Below are positions 48,701 to 60,700 of a stretch of 64,000 nt of DNA, piece by piece. Below the pieces are notes generated by a model. It did no database searches, was not told the origin of the DNA, and saw nothing but the letters and a program-made list of their open reading frames with translations. Made by a program: the position numbers and the translations under genes. The DNA is taken from contig VZRR01004538.1 in NCBI GenBank assembly GCA_013398015.1, positions 1-64,000 of the forward strand, in the 5' to 3' direction. Numbering within the stretch: position 1 is the stretch's first letter; each line of letters opens with the position of its first letter. Source of the stretch: Oreocharis arfaki. Lineage: Eukaryota > Chordata > Aves > Passeriformes > Paramythiidae.

Positions 48701-51700
48701 GCCTCAGTGCAGCCCAGCAGGGACGCTGGGTGAGGGCTGGGCACCCGGAGCGGCTGTGGTCGTGAGGGTGTCAGGAGAATTAATCCACAAACGCCAGAGG
48801 TTTATGTCCAAAAAGGAGACAGAGGAGTCTTGTACCTTTAGTAAATAAAGAGGAGGCCATGGGGCATTCCCCTGGGGTCTCTCAAGTCGTAGGCGGGCGC
48901 AGCCTCCTTTTTATCCCAATTTCCTGGCCGCATTTCCCTCTCTCTTCCCCCACTGCCTGAGGTGCTTGATAGGGTCTGACTTCCCGAATCGCCTAATACA
49001 GACCCCTTCTAATGTGCACCCTCCCCCTTTTTCTTTTTCCTTGTGTCTCTGCTCTTTTCCTCTAAATCCCGGGATTGGCGCCCTTGGGTGACAACAGTCG
49101 GTGTCAATCAGTGGGATTCCGCTGGAATTTATGGTTCCTCCCATCGCTCCTTGCACCCCTCGGTATCAGGCTCTACCTGCAGCAGCCCCCAGTTCGTGTT
49201 TAAGGACGCTCCAGCCCGGGGCCATCCCCAGGAGCTCTCGGGCTGCTCGGAGCCCCCGGGCTCGGCTGCGGCGGGGCTGGGAAAACCATGGGAAACTGGG
49301 AAGCGCCGCCTCTGCCGCACAAAGAGCGTCCTCCTGAGAGTGCCGGGGGAAAGGAAGGCTGGGCAGGAGCTCTGCTGCTTCCCCGAGCCTCCAGTGACAC
49401 CTACAGACGGTCCCGGCCCCGGTCCCGGTCCCCGCCCGTGGGCGCGGGGCGCACCCAGCTGCGCTCCTGGCAGCGCAGGGATGCGGGGGGCTGCTCCCGG
49501 GCTGAGGCTGGATAGCAGGAAAAATCCTCCCTGGAAAGGGCTGTGCAGCCCTGGCACAGCTGCCCAGGGCACGGGTGGAGTCCCCGTCCCGGGAGGGATT
49601 TAACTGGTGTGTGGATGTGGCACCCGGGGACAGTGGTGGCCTTGGCAGTGCTGGGGGATGGTTGGACTCGGTGACCTTAAAAGATCTTTTCCAACCCAAA
49701 TGATTCCATGATTCCATGAAACCTACAGGCAGTTTTGGAAGCACCAGGCACTCACAGTTCCTGCAGCACCTGCAGGAGATGTGCTGAGCTGCCCTGGCCT
49801 TCAGCAAACACACATTTCTTTATATCATTTATATTTATATAGAATAGAAATCCCAGAATTCTATCATATTTAATATTTTATACAAACCCATAATATTCCA
49901 ACTATATTCTAGACTATAATAATTCAACAGAGAATATTTAACATATATTATATATCTAATATAGTCTACAATCTAATTGTATAGAATTCTAGAATACAAA
50001 TTACATACCAGAATTCCATTCTGGAATCTATTCTATATTCTAAAATTCCATACAATTATATATTCTATTCTATATATTTAGAGTCTTTATTTTCTTCATT
50101 CTTCCCATGTTTATAAGCACCTGAGAAATATTAAATACATTAATTAATTAATTAAGTGTCATATCACTTACTGTGGTTGTTCTAAGAGCGCCTCTGTTTG
50201 GTCAAAAGTGAACACAAAATACAGATGAATTAAATTTGTCCAAGATACTGCAGCCAAGTCCCTGAGGACTTGATCTCAAATCTCTATAGACAGCAACAAA
50301 ATCTTTCTCCCCACCTCCTGTACGCTTTCGATAAGGTTGAAAATCCAGGAACTGGATTTCGGTGAGTAGTTCTGCCCAGTCCATGCCTGTGTTGCTGTAT
50401 CTTTATTATTTTAGTAGAGAATCAAGCAGTTGGGCAATAGGCTCTGGAAGAAGGAGTTAAGGTTTTGGTGTCGTGTACCACAGATTGAATAATGCTGGTA
50501 TTATTTTAGCATGACAGCTGTGCAGGGTGGATTTTTGGAATAAGCAATAATATCTATCTCTGTATGATTTTCAGACTTTTGGTCTCGCTGTTAAGCAATA
50601 TTTTTTCTCCTTTTCATTTCCTCTGAGGCCCTGTAGAAAAAACTGCTGTGTTTTTGTCAACAGAAATGGAAGAGAAATGTTAACTTGAGAGGCAGAGGGA
50701 ATTCACAGGCACAGACAAGGAGCTGGAGTCTGCATAATGTGTCGTGGCTCATCTTTCTGTGCCACCACTCTGCTCCCACTGAAGTGAAAAATAGACAATT
50801 AAACCAGTGGTAAAGGAGCTGTGGAACTCCAGCTGTGAGAAAGGGATTGGTCCTGAAGCCTGGGGTGGAGCTGCTGCCTGTGTTTAACACAGAACCTGCC
50901 ACGTCACCGACCCAGGTTTGGGGAATTCCCCTTGGAAATGTCCTGTTTAGGATCCTTTCTTCTGCTTCAGCTCCCTAAATGCCCCTGTCTGGCACCACAT
51001 CAGGGTTTGGGTTCCATGCTGTGGAAGGTTCTGTTGGGATCACTCATCATTTATATTTGTTCTTTGTGGGGACCCTCCTTGCCCGAGGGAAGGATTTGAG
51101 ATGTGAAACCGTCCACCAGAGAGCGTGGCCAGTTCTCAGCAAACGTAATAACAATAATCTCAGCCTGATCTCTCCTTTGCCAGGTACAGCCAGATTAAAA
51201 ACTCCTGGTTTTAATCCACCCTTTTCATTCCAGTTTTGGAGATTTCACATTTAATTGAGGAACAACAGAACAGTTCTTTGATAACCATGGTGAGCAATGT
51301 GTGAGCGTGAAACAGCCCCTTGAAGTGAGAAGATTCAAATGAGAGAATCTGTGATCAACAATTTTAACCAAGCTTTTCAGATCAGCCTTTTCTTTTTTCT
51401 TTCTTCATCAGGATGCTGGCTGGAAGAGGATTCTGGAGGGTTTATTAAGAGTGTTTCAATCCAACAATTAGAGAAAGGATAGACCCAAAGATGGAATAAT
51501 TCACTTGTTGATTCAAGGACCTTCTTAAGTGATCCCTGCTTAGGATCTCTCTCAGCCCTACAATGTCTGTTCCTCAGGAGAACAAAAATAATCCTTTTTT
51601 TCCCCTCTTTCTTTGTTGTTTGCAGATCCAACCCGGGTCATGGTGTCCCCTTTCAGCATGGATGTCACAGTGGGGGAAAGCATCGTCCTGCCTTGCCAGG

Positions 51701-54700
51701 TGTCCCACGATCACTCCCTGGACATCGTGTTCACCTGGTCGTTCAACGGGCACCTGATAGACTTCGAGAAAGATGGGGATCACTTTGAAAGGGTTGGAGG
51801 AGTAAGTATTAAATCTGACAGAGCAGGTAATGTAGAGCAGGTTGCCAACAGAAGGAATTGGATGAAGGCAGCAAGAAACAGGAGGAAAGAAACGGGAAAC
51901 TTTCAGCAGAGGTAGAAAACTGGGAAGGGTTTTGCATGTTGCTCTGAGGGAGGTTTTAGAGAGCCACAGCTCTCGGGCGTAGTGGCAGTCCATGTTTACA
52001 TCTGTCAGGAGTGAAATTTAATGCTGAAAGGAAAAGGAGATAGATTGCCAAGCCTTGCTGTTATCCCTTAAAAAAAAATCATTAAAAGAGGAGCTCACAG
52101 ATTGATGCCCAGGGCTCACAGCAGCAGCATTGCCTTTTCGGGGTGACTGCTCCAGTTTTGGCCCACAGAGCTGGAATTACAATGTTTATTAATATTCCTC
52201 AGTCCAAAAGCCACAACCACGAGGTTACCCTGAGACTTCCAATGTGTCAAATGCTTTGTGTCTGGAGAGAAATTCAGAGAGGTTCTGAGCATCCAGTACA
52301 TCCAGAAACCTAATTAGTTCTATTCAACAGTTAATCAGACATGCACTTGGCGTTTGGAAAACAAATTACTGCTGGTGTGTGATGCAAGATTTCCTCAGAG
52401 AGTGCTGTTCTCGTGATCTTTAGCACAAAAATGCTGGGCAATCAAAATGCTGGCTGGGACACAAAGCCATGAAACTACTGCTGATGTCTCCAAATTCGGG
52501 CTGGGCTTCCCTTGCAGGAGAGATGGAGACACAACCTGGGCCTCTGGATTCCAGGGAGGGTAAAAATTGGATATCCAGAGAGAAAAAGGAGCAAGCAGAG
52601 TGAACCTGTCCTATATTATCACATTGTTTTAGTGGGGAGAATGCTTAATAGTCCCCAACTCTGCTCCCCTGCCCCTTGGAGGAGCCAGGATTTTAGGAAT
52701 GCTGCCCCTCGTACCTTCCAGGCAGACTCCCATCACTTTAACAGGCCATGGCCTGCATTACTGATGTTTTCATCAGCCAGCATAAAGTAAATCCATTAGT
52801 CACAGTGTCCTTCATGTGATAATGATGTTTAGGGCTCATTAAAAAGTGATTGTAACTACTTTTCCCTACTTTATCAGCAGGATTCAGCTGGTGATTTGAT
52901 GATCAGGAGCATCCAGCTGAAGCACGCAGGGAAATACGTCTGCATGGTGCAAACAAGTGTGGACAAGCTCTCAGCTGCTGCAGACCTGATTGTAAGAGGT
53001 ATTTGAATTTTGTTACTGTTGGTGGTGGTGATGTAGAATTTCTTTTTTTTTCCCCCTGCCTTCTGCAGTCCCTGGGCTCAGGGGCAGCCCGGCACCTTGT
53101 CATTAATCTGAGAAAAGAGCTCTGATTCACGCTGGGGTGCACAGCACCAGCCAGGGCATGTCAAGTGTTTCAGATGCTCCCAGAACAGACTCAGCCCACA
53201 CACAGCCCTGGGCCCTGCTCGCCAGCCCTGCACCCCCTGGGCTCCTTCGTGCCATCAACTGTGCAGCAGAACAGCACCCAGCTGTTGGCTGCATTTCTGC
53301 CCAGCAATGTTATTCTTTTTTAGAATAAACACGATTTAGTGACTGCACTGATATATCAAGATCTATTCCTTACCATGCACAGATGATGTGTAAGTTTGGC
53401 TTTAACAGAGCTGCCATTAATTACCCTGAGTCTGGATCCTTAGGAGAAATATGATTGATATTTTCCCTCTTGTTAACTTTGGGGAAAGCAAACCTGGGTG
53501 CTGCTCTGTCCCTGCTACCCCTGGTTCTCACAAAAAGGAGGAATATTAAATTCTCACAGGGAAATGACCCTTGATGATGATAAAAGTACTGATCTTGTCA
53601 CTCCCTAAAAACATCAAGGGTGTTAAAACATTGGCACAGGGTGCCCAGAGCAGCTGTGGCTGCCCCTGGATCCCTGGCAGTGTCCCAGACCAGGCTGGAC
53701 GGGGCTTGGAGCAGCCTGGGACAGTGGAAGGGGTCCCTGCCATGGCAGGGGTGGCACTGGGTGGGTTTAAGGTCTCTTCCATCCCAAAGCAGTCTGTGAT
53801 TCTCTGAGATGGGAGCAGACTGAACCTCAGGCAGCACTGGGGCAGCAGTGGCCATGGGGTGCAGCAGAGGGGTCTCTCCCTGGCTGGTGTTTCCTGCAGA
53901 GCTTCACTGGTTAGAAACACCCCAGCAGTGAGGCAGAACACCCTGGTCTCTCCCACCACGGTGCTGGTGCATCCCCCCAGTGCCTCCCAGTCCCTCCCAG
54001 GCACGGAGAGCTGGAGCTGCCCCAGTGGCTCTGCAGGGACCCCTGGAGAAGGAGGGGAAGATGAACTGAGCGCTCCTTCCTCGAGCCACTCCGATTCTCC
54101 TGCAACCCCACAGGTCCCCCGGGCCCCCCCGAGGCTGTGACCATAGATGAGGTGACGGACACCACGGCCCAGCTGTCCTGGAGGCCGGGGGCAGACAACC
54201 ACAGCCCCATCACCATGTACGTGGTGCAGGCGCGCACCCCCTTCTCGGTGGGGTGGCAGGCGGTGAGCACAGGTAAGGCCCCCCCTGCCCCACGATGGAA
54301 AACCCATCCATCAGCACCCACGCAGGGCTGTTTCACATCTGGGCCCTGATGTGAAAAGCAATTTCCCTGGCTGCAGAGCGCTGCTCTTATTAACTACTTT
54401 CAGGTTTGGCAACCCAAAGATTTAGGGTGCAGTCTGTGCCATTACTCACCCATTTTTCTCATGAATGTTTAAGGGAAAACAGAATGAATTCCTATCTCTT
54501 GTTGCTGTGCTGGAGATATACAACAGTAATTGTGGTCTATAAAGACATCCCTCAGGGACAGACCGTGTCATGCTGCCTATCTTTAAGGAGAATTATTTTC
54601 CTGATAGAGGGAAAAATCCCATGATGTAATTGCTCATTCCGTCAGGGGTTAATTTTGTTCCAGTAACCGTTATACAGAGACAACAGAGTGTTTTGAAAAC

Positions 54701-57700
54701 AGAAAAATAAAGGCCCTCCAAACCTGTTGTCTTGACACTTTGTTTTCAAACAGTGGCAATTTTTGGAGAAACTCTTTAATGGCAGGAATTTCTGGGCTAA
54801 AAGCACAGTGGTTTAATGCTGCCTCTGACTTCTTTGCAGTTGGCAAAATGTTAGGAAGATGAGCAAAAGTTTATCAATCCTTATTGGTATTTACATTAAG
54901 CCCTCACCTTTAAAGAAATCAGATCTCCCTGTGCCTTTCTCCCAGCAGTTTTTAGTATCTCAGTGGGTTTCCTTGCTCCCCTAGTGCCCGAGATCATCGA
55001 TGGCAGGACGTTCACAGCCACGGTGGTGGGGCTGAACCCCTGGGTGGAGTACGAATTCCGAGTGGTGGCTGCCAACCTGATCGGGATTGGGGAACCCAGC
55101 AGGCCCTCGGAGAAGAGAAGAACTGAAGAAGCTCGTAAGTGGTGCTGGGCAGAGGAGCTGAGGGTGAAATCTTTGTGGAATAATTGCCAAGAGATCTCTG
55201 AGTTGTGGGAAAGCCCTGGCCCTTGGCTCCTCTGTTCTGTTGGAGCCCATAATGGAGCCAAATATGAAACAGGAAAATAAACAAAAGCCCTTTTTTATGG
55301 AGGACAAATGTTTAAACTAAACAATTAGAGACTGAATACACAAGTTAATTGTCATACTTTTAATATACTACTATTGACATACTTCTAATGTGCTGTTTGC
55401 CATGGCAAATTAGCCATTGTAACAGTTCCTGGCACCAGCAGGGAAGGCCAGCAGCGTCCTGTTGCTGCAGAGCTGTTCCATCTCCATGTGGGTTTGGGGT
55501 TTCAAAGTTGTCACTTCTGCATCTCTTTTTTTTGCAGTCCCCGAGGTGACCCCAGCTAATGTCAGTGGAGGTGGAGGCAGCAAGTCAGAGCTGGTCATTA
55601 CCTGGGAGGTGAGTCCCACCCCAGCCCCCAGCGAACCCTCTGTGGATTTCAAAGGGTTGGCAGTAAAACAGCCCAGACTGTGTGACAGAAACAGCCCAGC
55701 TGTTCAGATGGAGCTACAGGATGTCCCCACCCCAGCCCCTGGGCAGAGCAGCCAGCAGGGAAGTGCTGGGCAGGGACCACGGGCAGCAGGATTTGCCGCC
55801 AGCTCAGCTCCCAGCACATCCATACAACAAATTGTGGCTGGCCAGGAGCCCCCCGAGGCATAAATCAGGCTTGGAACATCCTGACCTGGTGGAGAATTGC
55901 TGTGGTGGCTGCCAGCTTCCTCCCCCACCCTCTCTGGGATATAAGGCAGCAAACAGTTAAGAGCCAGCACGAGGCGTGCTGGCTTTCATTGGTGCTGATG
56001 GCAGCCAGCAAGAGGAGATGCAGAGATGAGAAATGTTTAATATTCCTTGAGGCAGACGGGGTTAGAACTTTAGTCATTTGTCTGCTCGTATTTTCATGTT
56101 GTGATGCGATGCAGCTGGCATATTTCTCCTAATAATGAACTCCACTAGACATGCTAACACTTCCATTTAGCACTATTTCTGACCAAGCTGGCAGAATGAA
56201 TCGCCAGAGATATTTTTAAGGTTATTAAAAACCTATAAATGGGTTTTTGTCCTCGCCACACAGCTCAATGTGCTAAATTTCCTCCTCTGTTGGACTAATT
56301 AGTCACGCCGTGTCTCCTAAAGATACTGCAATATGTTTCAAAAACACACATGGCCAGAACATCAGCCACTGGTTTGAGATGTAATTTGCACAAAATATAA
56401 TTTGTATTTTGATAGAAGAGTGGTTTTCCTCTTTTAAATGTCCAGAGGCCTTTTCTTGATGATGTACTCTGAGCCTTACGATACAGAGTAGGATGCAGTC
56501 ACCAGCAGGAACCCGTGCTGAAGCTTCATGGACATCTGGGGGACAGTGGCCCATAATTATGGGTTATTTTAACACTGGAACCTTTGGGTTTAATGCAGCT
56601 TTTGAGGGGGCTGCAAGTCTGAGAGTAGGAAGTGTCAGTATGTCCAGGGTGTGTTCTCTGGGGCTCCACGTGTGATCCCAAAGGCGTGAGAGCAGCTGCA
56701 CGTGTGTTGGGAAAGCAGGAACCGTGTCCTTGCTTCACCCCAGCAAACCTCAGGCTCTTCACAAAGCCTGAAATTGCATCAGCCATGGAGGCCCCATCCA
56801 GTCAGGGAGGGAAGGGAAGTAAGCTTTAGGAGAAGCACCTTCTGGAGGTGCTGCTTCCTGTTTCATGGGGCAGAAAGGCTCTGGTGCAGGCAGGCTGGGA
56901 TGAATTCAGGCTGGATGTGAGGTAGGACCTCATGCACCTCCGTCTCCAGTGCTGTGCTCACAGAATCCCAGAATCCCAGAATCCCAGATTTAACTAGGCT
57001 GGAAAAGACCTCTGAGATCATCAAGTCCAACCAGGGCTGGAAGAGGACCAAGAGGGATCCCCAGGGTGCAGCCGGGGAGCTCGGTGTGTGCTGAAGCTGC
57101 CGTTTGTCCCCGCCCGCAGACGGTGCCCGAGGAGCTGCAGAACGGGGGTGGCTTTGGCTACGTGGTGGCCTTCCGGCCCTTCGGCACGGTCAGCTGGATG
57201 CAGACGGTGGTGGCCTCGCCGGACGCCGCCCGCTACGTGTTCCGCAACGAGAGCCTGCCGCCCTTCTCGCCCTACGAGGTCAAAGTGGGCGTCTACAACA
57301 ACAAGGGGGAAGGGTCCTTCAGCCCCGTCACCGTCGTCTACTCGGCAGAGGAAGGTAGAGACGAGCCCTCCCCGCCTCCTCCTGGGTGCTGCAGGGTGTG
57401 AAAGGGTTTGGTCTCCACCTTGACACATCCTTTGATACCTCAGCCTTGCTCTGATTTATAATAAATGGCGAACCGTGATTAATTCTTTTCGCAGTCATTA
57501 AAATAACATTAATCGTAATGAAATCTTTTGATATTAATGGAAAAGTAATATGTAATCTGGAAAGAATTCCGCGGAGATTTAGCATGAATTAATGTCCACT
57601 GATTAGAAAATGTTCCCACTTGTCCTAATTACAGTACATGGTATCCTGGGTTGAGTTTAGTAATGACATCTTATTATTTCTGAGGGAGAGGCCCGGCACG

Positions 57701-60700
57701 GCCTGACGGGCCATCGGTTTGAAATGTGGACATTTGTTTGCTTCCTTCCTTGTGCAAGGAAGAAAATGAATCCCCTGATGTTTGGAACTAATTGAACATA
57801 GAATTGAAAAGTCTTGCTTCTATTTTTAACTGCCCAGAGCCAACGAGAGCCCCGACCACCGTTTCGGCCAGAAGCCTTTCTGCCTCAGACGTTGAAGTTT
57901 CTTGGGCTCCCCCGTGGGAGAACCAGCACAAAGGAAGAATACAGGGATACGAGGTATGGGAGACAATGCAGGATCCTTTCAGCAGCAAGCCTTGAGGGGA
58001 CACAGAGATGTCCTTGTGCTGCTCCTCCTGCCGTGGCTGTGTTCCTGGAGTGGATTTGCTTCCCTTGGCCTCTTCGGCGCTCAGAGATTTCTCTCACACG
58101 GTTCAAAATCCCACCTTTCAGTGTGGGATCTGGCTGGAAATGGAGCCCTCCCTGAGGGTGCTGCCACGGCCAGGCTGGGAGAGGGAGCGCTGCAGCCAGG
58201 CTGGGCCCAGCAGGGACAGGGATGGTGGCAGGGAGCAGGAGCTGTCCCTGGGAGCAGGTCTGGGGTAGGGACAGGGATGGTGGCAGGGAGCAGGAGCTGT
58301 CCCTGGGAGCAGATCTGGGGTAGGGACAGGGATGGTGGCAGGGAGCAGGAGCTGTCCCTGGGAGCAGATCTGGGGTAGGGACAGGGGCGGAGGGGTGCTG
58401 CCAGCCCGGGGCCGGGCACTGCCACAGCCCTGCTCTGCCTCCCAGGTCCGGTGCTGGCGGCACGACGAGAAGGAGGAAAACGCCAAGAGGATCCGGACGG
58501 TTGGGAACCAAACATCCACAAAAGTCAGCAACCTGAGGGGCAATGCCCTGTACCACCTGGCAGTCAGGGCCTACAACACGGCCGGCACCGGCCCCTCCAG
58601 CGCCGCCGTCAACGTCACCACCAAAAAGCCACGTGAGTGTCGGCAGGGATGCCCTGGGAGGGTCCAGCTGCTGCTCCCCTCTCTCATTTCCAAGCTCTCT
58701 TGAGTCTGAAGGAGCTCTCAGACTTCCCTTTGCCAGGTTTTTGTGCAGATGATTTACCAGGCTCAGCCTTTCTATTTTATTTTATTTTCGTGAGGCTCTT
58801 CCCGGTGTTAAGTAAGCAGAGCATGCAAAACCGAAATCACAGCTGTGCAGGCAAATTAAATATTTATCTCCATGTTCAAGAGGGCTTTTTTCCTCTGGTC
58901 TCAGGCATGTCGAGCAACTGACTGAATCCTTCTTTCATTTAAAGTCCCGTGTCGTGTCACACCTCCCATGACCTTGAGGACACAGATCAGTGAAGCAGCT
59001 CGTTAGCTTTGCAGAGGGACAGGGCTGAGGCAGGCTCAGCTCTGCTGGGAGAAGCCCCACTGGCACTGGCAGGGATCCAGCTGGGAATTGGTTCTCCTCA
59101 GTAATGTGGCACTGTGCATATTTTGGTGCAGCACCGAGTCAGCCCCCCGGGAACATCGTGTGGAATTCATCCGACTCCAAGATCATCCTGAACTGGGACC
59201 AGGTGAAGGCCTTGGACAACGAGTCAGAAGTGAGGGGCTACAAAGTGAGTATTTCCATGGTACCTGCATGATTTCCCAGGTCAAATCTGGGGCATTCCTC
59301 CAAAACCAGAGCCATGCCTGTGTATGTGAGCACACTGTTCCTGCAGCTCCCACCTGCAGGACTTCGCTCCTGCCTTCCCTGCCAACTTCCCAAAGGCTCT
59401 AGTTGGCTCCTTAATTGCAGATAAATAAAATGCTTTTTTAATAGCTCCCATTTCCTTCAGAAAGCAAAGCCAAGAGGAAAAGAAAGAGAATCCTCATTAG
59501 AAGCAGTTTTAATAGGACATAATTTAACCAGAGAGAAACCTTGGGAAGAATTCAGCTCCACCACCTTCCACAGGGGTTTCATTTAGCCCGGAAAGACGTT
59601 GCCCTGGGGGCTGGGATGTGCAAACATTTCCCACCAGAGCCTGAGCCATTGCAGGACCTGGCTGTGCTCCCTGTTTTATTCCCAGTCTGGAATGCCAGCA
59701 GCTGGGCGAGCCTGTGCCAGCTCCCCTCAATTCCTGCACCAACTTTTAAGTGCCTTTGGTGCTCTTTATGGGCTTAGCAAAAATGAGTAATTCCTCAAGG
59801 GTTTTTAGTCCAAACCTCAGATGAACCTCAGCAATCTGGACCAGCTTTTCACTACATATTTTAGGTTTGAAATGCAAATTAAGGAGTCAGTTGAAAGAGG
59901 GAGAGGGAGACTCATCACCCTGAAAAAGCATCTAGAGGGTTTCTAAAACATTCTCCTTTAACTTTCTGTTAGGGCAGCATAACCAGATGGATTTATTTCC
60001 TGAATCATAGCAAAACATTGCCTATTTTTCTTCTTTTTGCCTAGAAATCTTATATTTTATGTCACAATTTATGATATAAATTAATACAACTCCCACAGCT
60101 CAAAAGGTCATTCACAAAAGTCATTTATTCTGGGAAACCATTGGTGGCACTGCAGCAAATTTCCCAACGCGCTTTCCAGAAGAGGCATAATAAGGAGTTT
60201 CTGACCTCTATAAATAAGTTTTTACTTACAGAGGGGTTTATTTTAGCTCGACCAAGGTAAAGGCTTCTCTGAGGGGCTCCACCAGGTGCCGGTGCCATGT
60301 TTGGTGCTGCTGATCAGCATCATCATCCTGCTCGTGCCACCCCCTGCCCAGGCACTGCCACCTCTGTGCTGCTGTCCCCAGCATATCCCACATGTCCCTT
60401 CTGTGACCACATCATGCCTGAGCATCAGGGGCAGGAAAAGAGCAGCAGCTCTGGACACCCTGAGGTGGATGACTCTGAGGATGGCTCTGCCCTTTCTGCC
60501 TCCTGTTCTCTCCCCCTTGGCCGCAGGTTTTGTACAGGTGGAACAGGCAGAGCAGCACGTCTGTCATAGAGACAAACAAAACCTCAGTGGAGCTGTCCCT
60601 GCCTGTTGATGAGGATTATATCATCGAGATCAAACCCTTCAGCGACGGCGGCGACGGCAGCAGCAGCGAGCAAATCCGAATCCCAAAGATATCAAGTAAG

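Larger units (their letters stand above)
33378..51625 (+). other. CNTN4: CNTN4 intron W5-W6 (18.2 kb)
   Basis: The largest intron. It contains six likely CR1 fragments, an MIR-like relic, two LTR-like blocks, two CpG-rich patches, a three-copy 20-bp repeat and an AT-rich satellite-like stretch. The stretches 34700-38640, 39700-41260, 41400-43750, 43900-46850 and 50160-51600 show no gene or nameable repeat. Confidence 0.85.
51802..54113 (+). other. CNTN4: CNTN4 introns W6-W7 and W7-W8
   Basis: Two introns of 1,076 and 1,115 bases, with exon W7 (52878-52998) between them. The first is unique AT-rich DNA with no recognised element; the second carries a forward CR1 3' end (about 53625-53810). 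Confidence 0.85.
54273..57119 (+). other. CNTN4: CNTN4 introns W8-W9, W9-W10 and W10-W11
   Basis: Introns of 712, 403 and 1,511 bases around exons W9 and W10. The first two show nothing recognisable. The third ends with a reverse CR1-like tail at about 56958-57055, about 65 bases from the acceptor of W11. Confidence 0.85.

Noticed and set aside
49043..49813. Possible nested gene in the GC-rich part of the 18 kb intron
   Set aside because: The translations are Pro/Gly/Arg/Ala-rich in all frames, as expected from CpG-rich DNA, and run into a CR1 fragment. No conserved motif is seen.
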